A stretch of DNA of 15,921 nucleotides from Solobacterium sp. UBA3691 (GCA_002372175.1 DFIS01000078.1:1-15921); one strand, 5' to 3'; counted from the first letter of the stretch, positions 5,930-13,242 are shown. Program-made: numbers and translations. Notes: generated by a model not told the origin, from the letters alone.

Positions 5930-6499
5930 TTAGAACTGAAGCAGGATCCCTGCCGCTGCCGCGATCATGATCACAACGATGGGATGCAGCTTCGGCTTCC
6001 ACTTCATGAAGGCAAGAAGAGCCGCAAACAGCACAATACCCTTGATGCTGAACAGGTCAATGATATTGCCGGTAGCCTTGAAGAGATCGACCCTGAACAG
6101 TGAATTCAGGAAGATACTGATGACTGCCGAGATGATAAAGCCAACGACAGCCGGACGCAGACCGGTGAAGATACCCTCAACGATCGGCGAGTCCTTGAAT
6201 GCCTTCAGCGCCTTGGCTACGGCACAGATAATGATCAGGCTCGGTGCCGTAAGCGACAGTGTGGCACAGATCGCCCCCGGGATCCCGTACATTGTATAGC
6301 CTACATACGTAGACATGTTGATGCCGATCGGACCGGGTGTAGACTCACTGACAGCGATCATAGTCGTTAACATATCGATCGTATACCAGCCGTACTTCAA
6401 AGAGATCTCACGCAGGAACGGAATCGTTGCCAGACCCCCGCCGATCGCAAACAGACCTGTCTTGAAGAATTCCCAGCACATCAGAAGAAAGTTACTCAT
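5930..6499 (-). CDS. chrA: ChrA-family (CHR) transporter, second half-size subunit
   Basis: This 189-residue integral membrane protein of the short-chain CHR family has one CHR domain. The hallmark FFKTGLFAIGGGLATIP segment is at residues 11-27 and SESTPGPIGINMSTYVGY near 51-68, followed by about four more hydrophobic helices. Short CHR proteins are normally encoded as adjacent pairs with opposite membrane topology that act together, exporting chromate or a related oxyanion; the natural substrate in an anaerobe is unclear. The start has AGGAGG 7 bases upstream and overlaps the stop of the first chrA by 8 bases (ATGAGTAA), implying coupled translation. A hairpin terminator follows. Confidence 0.92.
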   Translation of the reverse strand: MSNFLLMCWEFFKTGLFAIGGGLATIPFLREISLKYGWYTIDMLTTMIAVSESTPGPIGINMSTYVGYTMYGIPGAICATLSLTAPSLIIICAVAKALKAFKDSPIVEGIFTGLRPAVVGFIISAVISIFLNSLFRVDLFKATGNIIDLFSIKGIVLFAALLAFMKWKPKLHPIVVIMIAAAAGILLQF

Positions 6500-7043
6500 G
6501 AGCCTTCCTCCTGTTTCTTACCGTATAGATGACATATCCGCTGAGCCCGGCCAGGATGACCAGGAAGACCGTTGAAATACTCGTAAAGTATGCCAGTACC
6601 AGTGCACACGCGAAGATCACAAAGCCGGCGATATCCTTGACACCCTGCTTATACAGCTTGGTCACAGCCGTATACATCAGTACGCATACAGCGACCTGGA
6701 TACCTTTCAGGGCATGCTGGACGACCGCCAGCTCGGAGAAGTTCGTGATCAGTCCGGCAATGATCGAGATCAGCACCAGCGACGGTGAAACAACGCCCAG
6801 TGTCGCAATGATGCCGCCGATGACGCCCTTCACCTGATAGCCGACGAAGGTAGCCGTATTGACAGCGATAATGCCGGGTGTGACCTGGCCGATCGCATAA
6901 TAATCCATGATCTCATCTTCGGTAGCCCAGTGATGTTTCTCAATGACTTCCCGCTGAATCATCGGTAACATCGCATACCCACCGCCGAAGGTAAACAGTC
7001 CCATTCTGAACCATGTACTGTACAGATCCCACAGTGTTTTCAT
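6492..7043 (-). CDS. chrA: ChrA-family (CHR) transporter, first half-size subunit
   Basis: The start at 7043 gives 183 residues beginning MKTLWDLYSTWF and is backed by GAGGGG 5 bases upstream. An in-frame ATG at 7100 would add an acidic, lysine-containing N-terminus unlike the family and lacks a ribosome site. The CHR signature FRMGLFTFGGGYAMLP is near residues 11-26 and IGQVTPGIIAVNTATFVGY near 50-68, with several hydrophobic helices after. Together with the overlapping downstream gene it forms the usual two-subunit short-chain transporter. Upstream is the ppaC terminator, so the pair must have its own promoter in 7044-7147; I see only weak candidates there. Confidence 0.92.
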   Translation of the reverse strand: MKTLWDLYSTWFRMGLFTFGGGYAMLPMIQREVIEKHHWATEDEIMDYYAIGQVTPGIIAVNTATFVGYQVKGVIGGIIATLGVVSPSLVLISIIAGLITNFSELAVVQHALKGIQVAVCVLMYTAVTKLYKQGVKDIAGFVIFACALVLAYFTSISTVFLVILAGLSGYVIYTVRNRRKAHE

Positions 7044-7147
7044 GTTAACCCCTCTTTTCATAAAGAGTTTATCATCATCTGTTTCATCCGTAAAATACAT
7101 GCAAAATTACATAACAGGCATTGGTATAAATATTCACTGTTCATGAT

Positions 7148-7179
7148 AAAAGGGTCAGACTTCGGAAGTCTAATCCTTT
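7148..7179 (-). terminator. Terminator of the ppaC operon
   Basis: A nearly perfect inner stem (AGACTTC with GAAGTCT) and an outer AAAGG/CCTTT stem, followed on the minus strand by TTTTATC, lies five bases after the ppaC stop. Confidence 0.75.
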
Positions 7180-7184
7180 GCGTC

Positions 7185-8819
7185 TTACATATTCTTGATC
7201 AGTTCGGAGAGCTTCGGCATCAGCTGCTGCTTGCGGGAGATGATATGACTGTCAAAGCCAAAATGCTCATCGAAGTTCGTCTCGATCACTTCACTCATCA
7301 CATTGGATAAAGGTCCGTAGAACAGGAAGGCAGAACCTCCGCCCATCACATCCGTAAAGCACATGACCAGAAGATCCAGATGCAGAGCTTCCTGCTGCTT
7401 CGGCATATACTCGCGGAACGAAGGTACGATCAGCGTAACATCCTCACGGTTGCTGTAGTTGGTCTGACCGATCGCAAAGCGATACTTACCGATCTCATAC
7501 GTCTTCAGATCGCGCTTGAGAATATCCTCAGGTGTTGCATTCTTCAGATCAACAGAAGCACCAAGCATGTTTCTGGCATATTCATCGACATCCTTGATTC
7601 CTGCGATTTCTGCAAGTTCCTTTACCGCCTGGCGGTCCATATCGGTAGTCGTCGCCGACTTGAAATTCAGCGTATCGGAGAGGATCGCCGACATCATCAG
7701 GCCTGCCATCTCTCTGCTCGGTGTGACCCCGTGCTCCTTATACAGCTTGGAGATGATCGTACATGTACATCCGCAGCGTACATTTCTGTAATCGATCGGA
7801 TAATCTGTTTCGATATTGCCGATATGATGATGGTCAACGATCGCCACGATATGCGCATCTTCGACATGATTGATCGACTGATTCCTTGCGCTGTGGTCAA
7901 CCAGAACAATATTTCGTCTGTGATAGTTCAGTGTATGATATCTGGAAATAGCCCCTACGACATCACCGTTTTCATCAATGACAGGATAGGAACGTACTCT
8001 TGAGCGTGTCATCTTGGCAGCCACATCCGGCACATATTCCTCATCTCCGAAGCAGATCACATCTCTCGTCATGATCTGTGAGATCGAATAGGATTCGTTG
8101 ATCGCCGCCGCTGTATGCATCGTATCCTCATCTGTTTCAATGATCGCAACACCGCGTTCCCTGGCGGCTTTGCGGATCACTTCATGCGCCTTGACACCGC
8201 AGGTCAGTACCAGACAGCCGACCCCTTTTTCAATCAGGAAGATCTGCTTGTCCATACCGCTGGACATGATCGCAATACTGTTTTTCAGCTGATAGCGGCT
8301 TTCATCCACACCGTCCAGGGTGATCACGAGAGCCTTGCCGTTTGAATGGAAATCCTCGATATCCACAGCGATCGTACCGCCGATCGTACGTGCGATGTTC
8401 GCCAGCGTAGCTGTCGCCATCAGGTCTTCGATGATCTTATTCTCCTGCAGACGGTAACTGCTCAGATTCGATGTCGTACATACACCGCAGAGCTTGCCGT
8501 TCTCATCCACAACAAACAGCGATCTGTTTCTTGTCCTCAGCATGACATGCCAGGCATGATGCACGGTCGCATCCTGCTCGATCAGTGTCGGTGTATCCAG
8601 ATCGATATCCTTCAGCTTTGTTCTGGCATCCGTCATCAGCAGAGGATTCTCAAGACCGAAATATTTCAGCACATACTTTGTCTCTTCATTCAGAGGTCCC
8701 TGTCTGCAGGCTACCGCATCCTCTCCCTGCTGACGCAGCAGTTCGGTATAGGTGATGGCTGCGCAGATCGAGTCGGTATCAGGGTTTTTATGTCCGGTTA
8801 CATAGATCGTGTTATTCAT
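7185..8819 (-). CDS. ppaC: Manganese-dependent inorganic pyrophosphatase, CBS-DRTGG type
   Basis: This 544-residue family II (DHH) pyrophosphatase hydrolyses PPi to two phosphates in the cytosol. DHH-domain metal ligands are visible at GHKNPDTDS (His10, Asp14, Asp16), VDHS (307-310), VDHHH (328-332) and SDTLNFKS (381-388), and a DHHA2 domain fills about 430-544. Inserted between the first DHH blocks are a CBS domain (about 75-125), a DRTGG-like domain (about 140-240) and a second CBS domain (about 245-300). Enzymes with this insert are known to be inhibited by AMP/ADP and activated by ATP or diadenosine polyphosphates. The start has GGAG 6 bases upstream, only 10 bases from the end of map. 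It is the last gene of the operon. Confidence 0.95.
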   Translation of the reverse strand: MNNTIYVTGHKNPDTDSICAAITYTELLRQQGEDAVACRQGPLNEETKYVLKYFGLENPLLMTDARTKLKDIDLDTPTLIEQDATVHHAWHVMLRTRNRSLFVVDENGKLCGVCTTSNLSSYRLQENKIIEDLMATATLANIARTIGGTIAVDIEDFHSNGKALVITLDGVDESRYQLKNSIAIMSSGMDKQIFLIEKGVGCLVLTCGVKAHEVIRKAARERGVAIIETDEDTMHTAAAINESYSISQIMTRDVICFGDEEYVPDVAAKMTRSRVRSYPVIDENGDVVGAISRYHTLNYHRRNIVLVDHSARNQSINHVEDAHIVAIVDHHHIGNIETDYPIDYRNVRCGCTCTIISKLYKEHGVTPSREMAGLMMSAILSDTLNFKSATTTDMDRQAVKELAEIAGIKDVDEYARNMLGASVDLKNATPEDILKRDLKTYEIGKYRFAIGQTNYSNREDVTLIVPSFREYMPKQQEALHLDLLVMCFTDVMGGGSAFLFYGPLSNVMSEVIETNFDEHFGFDSHIISRKQQLMPKLSELIKNM

Positions 8820-8829
8820 TTCTTTCTCC

Positions 8830-9687
8830 CTAGTATGTAAGAATCTCGTTGCCGGTTTCCGTGATCAGTATACTGTGTTCCCACTGTGCACTGTCAGAAC
8901 CATCTTTGGTATATATTGTCCATCCATTATATGCGTCAATAGAGACAGAAGCACCGCCGATATTGATCATCGGTTCGATCGTGATGATCATACCCGGCAC
9001 CAGTAACATGCCTCTTTTAGGCTTGCCTACATGCGCGACAAACGGATCCTCATGGAACTCGATGCCTACGCCGTGACCGCCGAGATCTCTGACAACACTG
9101 TATCCCTTGGAGCGTGCATATTTGGAGATCGCATAGCCGATATCTCCGACAGTGTTCCAGGGCTGTGCAGCCTCAAGACCGATCTCCAGACAGCGCTTTG
9201 TCTCCTCGGTCAGACGTCTTCTCTCCGCCGAAACATTTCCGATCATGAACATCCTGCTGGCATCACTGTAATACCCCTTGTATATCGTAGAAACATCCAC
9301 GTTGACGATATCCCCGTCATGGAGATGACGCAGTCTGCTGGGAATACCGTGACAGACCTCATTGTTTATGGATGTACATACACTTTTGGGATATCCCTCA
9401 AAATTCAGCGGTGCACAGACAGCCCCGTGACTCAGTGTATACTCACTGACGATATCATCGATCTGCTGGGTCGTCATGCCCGCTCTGATCTCCTTTGCGA
9501 CCGCATCCAGTACACCTGTATTGATCTCACTGCTGGCCTTGATTCCGGCGATATGCGAAGGTCTTTTGATCAGACGCTCATCCGGTACTTCATACCCCTT
9601 CCGTTCATATTCCTTCATTTTTGCCAGAATATGCTCAGGAACCGGTTCCCTTTCAAATACTTCTTCGATTTCTTTTCTGTAATCCAT
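8830..9687 (-). CDS. map: Methionine aminopeptidase, type I with N-terminal extension
   Basis: This enzyme removes the initiator methionine from nascent proteins. From the ATG at 9687 the protein has 285 residues. The five metal ligands are Asp131 (VNVDVS), Asp142 (YYSDAS), His205 (GGHGVG), Glu238 (IEPM) and Glu270 (WEHS), and His113 lies in VCHGIP. The first 40 or so residues are a charged extension before the catalytic core and carry no SEC-C zinc motif. A GTG three codons earlier (9696) overlaps the dut stop, but GAGGTGA, a perfect ribosome site, lies 5 bases before the ATG, so I prefer the ATG. Spacing to dut and ppaC is within 10 bases, indicating one operon. Confidence 0.94.
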   Translation of the reverse strand: MDYRKEIEEVFEREPVPEHILAKMKEYERKGYEVPDERLIKRPSHIAGIKASSEINTGVLDAVAKEIRAGMTTQQIDDIVSEYTLSHGAVCAPLNFEGYPKSVCTSINNEVCHGIPSRLRHLHDGDIVNVDVSTIYKGYYSDASRMFMIGNVSAERRRLTEETKRCLEIGLEAAQPWNTVGDIGYAISKYARSKGYSVVRDLGGHGVGIEFHEDPFVAHVGKPKRGMLLVPGMIITIEPMINIGGASVSIDAYNGWTIYTKDGSDSAQWEHSILITETGNEILTY

Positions 9688-9692
9688 ATCTG

Positions 9693-10205
9693 TCACCTCT
9701 TGTCTGTACTGCCGAACCCGCCGGTACGCTGTGCATCCGTATCATCGGATACAGTGATGCCAAACGGCAGGAAGATTCCCTGCACCATGCCGTCTCCGGC
9801 TTTCAGTTCAGCTGTTTTCTCCTCATGCGTATCATTTGTCAGCTTGCACATAATATGACCTTCATTCGCCGCATGATAATAATCCGAATCAATGATACCG
9901 GCAGTGTTATTTAACTGCAGCCTGTATTTAAATCCAAGAGAACTCCGCGGAAAGAGAATCAGCACGTAGTCCTCTCTCATCTTTGCCCGGATCCCTGTCG
10001 GTATCAGTTTCTCTTCACCCGGCAGGATCTTCAGATCTACAGGCGCAAAAAAGTCATAACCGGCAGATCCTGATGTTGCCCGTCTCGGAAGCCTGATATC
10101 TTCATAGATCCTGCGAACTTCTGCTTCTTCAGCAGTAAAGTTCTTCTGCCAGTCTTTCAGGAATTCCTCCCAGCTGACTTTTTCAAACTCTGCTATTCTC
10201 TCCAT
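9693..10205 (-). CDS. dut: dUTP diphosphatase (dUTPase)
   Basis: It hydrolyses dUTP to dUMP and PPi, keeping uracil out of DNA and feeding dTMP synthesis. The 170 residues contain the trimeric dUTPase motifs: I SGSAGYDF (45-52), II PRSSLG (86-91), III NTAGIIDSDYY (100-110, catalytic Asp106), IV GDGMVQGIF (137-145) and V RTGGFGST (160-167). A charged N-terminal extension of about 38 residues precedes motif I. The ATG at 10205 has GGAG 9 bases before it; an upstream TTG at 10226 is less likely. The gene begins inside the patatin gene (23-base overlap). The PPi it releases is the substrate of ppaC in the same operon. Confidence 0.92.
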   Translation of the reverse strand: MERIAEFEKVSWEEFLKDWQKNFTAEEAEVRRIYEDIRLPRRATSGSAGYDFFAPVDLKILPGEEKLIPTGIRAKMREDYVLILFPRSSLGFKYRLQLNNTAGIIDSDYYHAANEGHIMCKLTNDTHEEKTAELKAGDGMVQGIFLPFGITVSDDTDAQRTGGFGSTDKR

Positions 10206-11496
10206 TCGGTTCTTCTCCAAGCTCAATAAGCATATATATGATCACATCTGCCAGTGCCTGTGCAAACGGATTCAGTGTAAGGACAGCATTCTCCGGCAGA
10301 TGGCCGTGCTCAGGATAGATCTTTCTGTGAACCAGTTTCTCAACAATACCATGCAGATCCATGGTCTGAAGATATTCTAATACAGAAGATGGAATCAGTC
10401 CCGGCAGGATCGGATAATCTTTGTCTATACATGACGCAAAAGACGCAAGGACCGCATTTCTTGCTTCTCTGTATGTCCACACTCTGGTCACATCACACCC
10501 TGCAAGATCCATCAGATCATCCATCAGTCCAAAGATCATTTCTCTTTCAGACAGTGATCTGCGGTGCAGCTGTTCACACAATCTGTCATAGATATACGAT
10601 CCTGAACGAAAACTGTCATTGATCGCATTAGCCTGTTTGATTCTGGCCTCAAGCTTGAGCAATTCCACCTGAAATGTATCCGACCACTCGGGAAGTGCCA
10701 TTCTTTCAAATGTATATTTCTCACCATCCAGTGCTCCGAAGCACTTTTTTGCGTCCAGATAGCCAAGACGGTTCAAAAGATCCAGGGTTTCTCTGTCAAA
10801 AGAGAGGAATGATCCGGTCTCAACCCGCGGGTATATATATCGGATATGTTTTCGGCCGATGTAATTTGGATGCTGAGGCTGATGACTCAGATCAACAGCG
10901 ATAATCTCATCTGCCCCCATACGCAGCGCCAGATCGATTGGAAGATTGTCATAGTATCCCCCGTCAATATATTCGTTGTCATTAAACTTATGTACCGGAA
11001 AAGCAGGAAAAGCTGAAGCAGACGACAGCAGCCAGTCAGCTCCTGATTCTCTCATCATATCTTTAGTAATAAATACAGGTTTCAGCGTAATGTGATGTAC
11101 TGCCACACAGGCAAAATCAATATCAGACGCAAAGAACTTATCTGGATGATACAGTCTTTGAATGTTACTGAAAAACGGGCTGATATCTGCCCCTTTCTCA
11201 CGCACATAACTCCGCAGAAAAGTCGCAAGCTGCTTCCGCTCGTCCACTATGGTTTCCAGTTTCAGGTCAGTAGAAAAAGAGCCTTTGATGATCATATCCT
11301 GTGTCAGAGTCGACCACAGTTCATGCATGGCTTCATCATCACCCTGAACGACCATAGCCCCATTCAGAGCCCCGATCGAAGTCCCGGTAATGATCTGCCA
11401 GTGATCCTCATGCAGCTCTCTGAGTGCCCTGACAGCACCATCCTGATATGCGCCGCGGGTTCCTCCGCCCGCCAGTACCAAAGCTCTCTTTCTCAT
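10183..11496 (-). CDS. Patatin-like phospholipase
   Basis: This 437-residue protein has a clear patatin core in the first 200 residues: oxyanion loop GGGTRGAY (10-17), nucleophile elbow GTSIG (38-42, Ser40) and DGG (178-180, Asp178), forming the Ser-Asp dyad. It should act as a lipid acyl hydrolase; lipid type and location are unknown. No signal peptide is visible, so it is probably cytosolic or peripherally membrane-bound. The C-terminal 230 residues are helical-looking and unassigned. The start at 11496 has no ribosome site; an extended -10 box lies 8 bases upstream. The end overlaps dut, so it heads the dut-map-ppaC operon. Confidence 0.9.
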   Translation of the reverse strand: MRKRALVLAGGGTRGAYQDGAVRALRELHEDHWQIITGTSIGALNGAMVVQGDDEAMHELWSTLTQDMIIKGSFSTDLKLETIVDERKQLATFLRSYVREKGADISPFFSNIQRLYHPDKFFASDIDFACVAVHHITLKPVFITKDMMRESGADWLLSSASAFPAFPVHKFNDNEYIDGGYYDNLPIDLALRMGADEIIAVDLSHQPQHPNYIGRKHIRYIYPRVETGSFLSFDRETLDLLNRLGYLDAKKCFGALDGEKYTFERMALPEWSDTFQVELLKLEARIKQANAINDSFRSGSYIYDRLCEQLHRRSLSEREMIFGLMDDLMDLAGCDVTRVWTYREARNAVLASFASCIDKDYPILPGLIPSSVLEYLQTMDLHGIVEKLVHRKIYPEHGHLPENAVLTLNPFAQALADVIIYMLIELGEEPNGENSRV

Positions 11497-11504
11497 CAGT
11501 AATC

Positions 11505-11513
11505 ATTCTATCA
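11505..11513 (-). promoter_or_regulatory. Extended -10 promoter of the patatin operon, probable near-leaderless start
   Basis: On the minus strand TGATAGAAT ends 8 bases before the ATG at 11496. The expected start point is within a base or two of the ATG, and no ribosome site lies between. No -35 match is obvious. Confidence 0.45.
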
Positions 11514-11534
11514 CGGTTTACAGGTTTATATTCT

Positions 11535-12206
11535 CTAACCAGTAAAGAAATCAAGACTGTTTATCCCCGCATCACGAAGTGTATAGCCTCCGCCGCTGAT
11601 TTTTCCTTCGGCTAATGACATCTGCAGTTCCAGCACTTTTCGAAGTTCAGTATTATCTACTTGTACATTTCGGCAGAAAACTGCTGTCCGTTCGAACTCA
11701 CCGATTCTTCTCAGCATATCCGCATACTGCAGTATCACCTGTGTTTCAGTACGAAACGAAGGATTGCTGTCTTCGATCATCTGCAGAGCTCTTCTGCGCA
11801 GATCTGCAGATTCATCTTCAGCAGAAGGATCATCGTCACATACCCAGGCAGCCTGCAGAATACTCTGATATGCATACGGATCATCACAGGCTTCCCTGAG
11901 CATCCCCTCTCTGATCAGTGTTTCCGCAAGTGCAGGCAGTCCTGTTTTCTTCGTATACGCAGAAGAGCGCATGATACGGCGGATCTTCTCCCTCGGCAGT
12001 GGCTCCTGCAGTACATTGCCGTCTCTTTCGATAAACCCGCAGACAGGACAGGTATGTGTCCAAAGATCCATGGTTACCCGTTTCATCATCGCCGGGCGAA
12101 GATCTGTATCCGGCAATGTGATCTCTGTGCATTCTGCCAGATACGCATATTCATAGATATAACCGCAGAGTGCGCACCTGCATTTTTTCGTTCCTATTTC
12201 CGGCAT
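11535..12206 (-). CDS. Zinc-ribbon protein of unknown function (DUF2225-like)
   Basis: Starting at the ATG at 12206 (AAAGGAGA 5 bases upstream) gives 223 residues. The N-terminus has two CxxC pairs, CALC (11-14) and CPVC (53-56), 38 residues apart, which should bind one zinc ion; the segment LWTHTCPVCGF resembles the zinc part of DUF2225 proteins. The rest (about 70-205) is predicted helical, with a TPR-like rhythm and many Arg and Glu residues. No catalytic motif is visible. The in-frame upstream extension to 12281 is Cys-rich but lacks a ribosome site, so I excluded it. No good promoter faces this gene in the present orientation of the upstream spacer, which holds the inverted repeats described separately. 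Confidence 0.7.
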   Translation of the reverse strand: MPEIGTKKCRCALCGYIYEYAYLAECTEITLPDTDLRPAMMKRVTMDLWTHTCPVCGFIERDGNVLQEPLPREKIRRIMRSSAYTKKTGLPALAETLIREGMLREACDDPYAYQSILQAAWVCDDDPSAEDESADLRRRALQMIEDSNPSFRTETQVILQYADMLRRIGEFERTAVFCRNVQVDNTELRKVLELQMSLAEGKISGGGYTLRDAGINSLDFFTG

Positions 12207-12220
12207 GTCATTCTCCTTTT

Positions 12221-12250
12221 GTACACAGCAGGTATGTTTGCTATGTGTAC
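12221..12250 (-). other. Hairpin in the leader of the zinc-ribbon gene
   Basis: The minus strand can fold GTACAC-(AT)-AGCA with TGCT-GTGTAC, ten base pairs with a two-base bulge and an 8-base loop. It ends immediately before the AAAGGAGA ribosome site, so it could affect translation or be an operator. Its 5' part is shared with the left inverted repeat. Confidence 0.4.
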
Positions 12251-12252
12251 TT
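12231..12252 (+). repeat. Left inverted repeat, candidate recombinase site
   Basis: The core ATGTGTACTT (12243-12252) recurs perfectly in inverted orientation at 12369-12360. The flank TGTTnGnn also matches, giving 15/18 identity over 12235-12252 versus 12377-12360, and a looser GG-TA match extends outward. Around the left core the 26 bases 12235-12260 form an imperfect palindrome (TGTTT...AAACA) with central GT, the general form of a serine invertase site. Confidence 0.5.
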
Positions 12253-12263
12253 CTTAAACACCG

Positions 12264-12334
12264 TTGACATACCGGTCTCATGAAGAATACAAAGCCGAAG
12301 AAATGCGCTTTTCTTTGCGGAGCTGTGGTAGAAT
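12264..12334 (+). promoter_or_regulatory. Promoter-like elements inside the repeat-flanked segment
   Basis: TTGACA at 12264-12269 with TACAAA 18 bases later, and an extended -10 TGGTAGAAT at 12326-12334, all point rightwards. In this orientation they face the 3' end of the recombinase gene and no plus-strand gene; if the segment were inverted they would face the zinc-ribbon gene. Confidence 0.4.
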
Positions 12335-12359
12335 ACCCTGTGATATCGATCTATCTGTT

Positions 12360-12381
12360 AAGTACACATTTCCAACAGTAT
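12360..12381 (-). repeat. Right inverted repeat, candidate recombinase site
   Basis: The inverted partner of the repeat at 12231-12252, including the perfect 10-base core. It is embedded in an imperfect palindrome CTGTT...AACAG (12355-12378). It lies about 20 bases beyond the stop of the recombinase gene. Confidence 0.5.
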
Positions 12382-12397
12382 CCGTGTTCCTCCTCTG

Positions 12398-12997
12398 TCA
12401 GTTTTCCTTTCTTTTTCTGGCATGGTAATAGAAAGTTCCGGGAGTGATCCCGCAGAATGCGGCTGCCTTCCGCACAGACAGCGCACCTGTTGTCCATAAT
12501 TTATAAGCCTGTTCAAAAGACGCCGGAAGCGGTTTTGCCGGTCTGCCGAACTTTACACCTCTTTCTCTGGCTGCCGCAATCCCTTCCGCCTGTCTCTGCC
12601 GGATATTATTCCGCTCGTTTTCTGCTACGAACGAAAGAACCTGAAGAACGATATCGCTCAGAAATGTACCGATCAGGTCTCTTCCGCGCCGTGTATCTAG
12701 AAGCGGATTATCCAGCACAACAATATTGGCTTTTTTTGTTTTGACGATATACTGCCACTGCTCCTGTATCTCGGCATAATCACGTCCGAGGCGGTCAATA
12801 CTCTTAATATACAAGAGATCATCTTTCCGAAGCTTCCGCAGTAATTTCCTGTAGTTTGGTCTGTTAAAATCTTTGCCGGATTGTTTATCCATGTAGATAT
12901 TCTTTTCAGGGACTTCCTGCTCACGCATGGCGATCATCTGTCTCGCCTCATTCTGATCTGCTGAGCTGACCCTGACATATCCGTAGATATTCCTCAC
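12398..12997 (-). CDS. Small serine recombinase (resolvase/invertase family)
   Basis: From the GTG at 12997 the protein has 199 residues, the normal size of small serine recombinases, and begins with the catalytic YGYVRVSS motif (nucleophile Ser11). The active-site block SIDRLGRD follows at 66-73, a long E-helix with ENERNNIRQRQAEG after about 125, and a C-terminal Hin-type helix-turn-helix (about 162-195, SVRKAAAFCGITPGTFY) for site recognition. GGAGG lies 8 bases before the GTG. The frame stays open upstream to ATGs at 13120 and 13180, which would add 41-61 residues atypical for the family; TATAAT at 13132-13127 is a likely promoter. No transposase or element ends are nearby, so it may be a chromosomal invertase. 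Confidence 0.85.
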   Translation of the reverse strand: MRNIYGYVRVSSADQNEARQMIAMREQEVPEKNIYMDKQSGKDFNRPNYRKLLRKLRKDDLLYIKSIDRLGRDYAEIQEQWQYIVKTKKANIVVLDNPLLDTRRGRDLIGTFLSDIVLQVLSFVAENERNNIRQRQAEGIAAARERGVKFGRPAKPLPASFEQAYKLWTTGALSVRKAAAFCGITPGTFYYHARKRKEN

Positions 12998-13126
12998 CTT
13001 TGTATCCTCCGACAGGATCCCACCGTAGCTCATATCCGGTTCACAGACCATCATACCGCAGACAAATATCGAAAGATCAGGATAATCATCACTGTAACTG
13101 CTGATATTCACTTTATTCATATCTGT

Positions 13127-13132
13127 ATTATA
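13127..13132 (-). promoter_or_regulatory. -10 box of the recombinase gene
   Basis: A consensus TATAAT on the minus strand stands 6 bases before an in-frame ATG (13120) and about 130 bases before the better GTG start at 12997. If transcription begins near 13120 the mRNA either has a long leader or starts leaderless with a 240-residue form. Confidence 0.45.
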
Positions 13133-13236
13133 CCGCAAAGTTGCATGTAATTCATATACACGCAACACATTTATATGCATAACCCTGTCATATTCATTTA
13201 CACACTGCTTTCACGGGCATTTTTCAGATTATTCGT

Positions 13237-13242
13237 TATAAT
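13237..13242 (+). promoter_or_regulatory. -10 box of ddl
   Basis: A consensus TATAAT, 25 bases before the ddl ATG, with GGAGG (13256-13260) between them. No clear -35 hexamer is seen at the right distance. It diverges from the recombinase promoter about 105 bases away. Confidence 0.5.

Noticed and set aside
8985..9010. Possible CRISPR or tandem repeats anywhere in the window
   Set aside because: Scanning by eye shows no regularly spaced direct repeats; recurring words such as GATCAT and CGATC are codon-usage effects.
7380..9858. Several plus-strand frames (207, 164 and 275 codons)
   Set aside because: Antisense shadows of ppaC, map and dut; no motifs, no ribosome sites.
12221..12227. Third copy of the repeat core (GTACACA)
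   Set aside because: Only 7 bases match and it is too close to the left repeat to act as a separate recombination site; better explained as one arm of the leader hairpin.
12207..12281. Longer zinc-ribbon protein start adding a Cys-rich 25-residue extension
   Set aside because: No ribosome site at 12281, whereas AAAGGAGA fits the ATG at 12206; the extension would also run through the leader hairpin and the left repeat.
12346..12395. Short minus-strand peptide TEEEHGYCWKCVLNR between the recombinase stop and the right repeat
   Set aside because: Only about 17 codons, no start near its GAGGAGG, and the recombinase ends naturally just before it; it may be chance.
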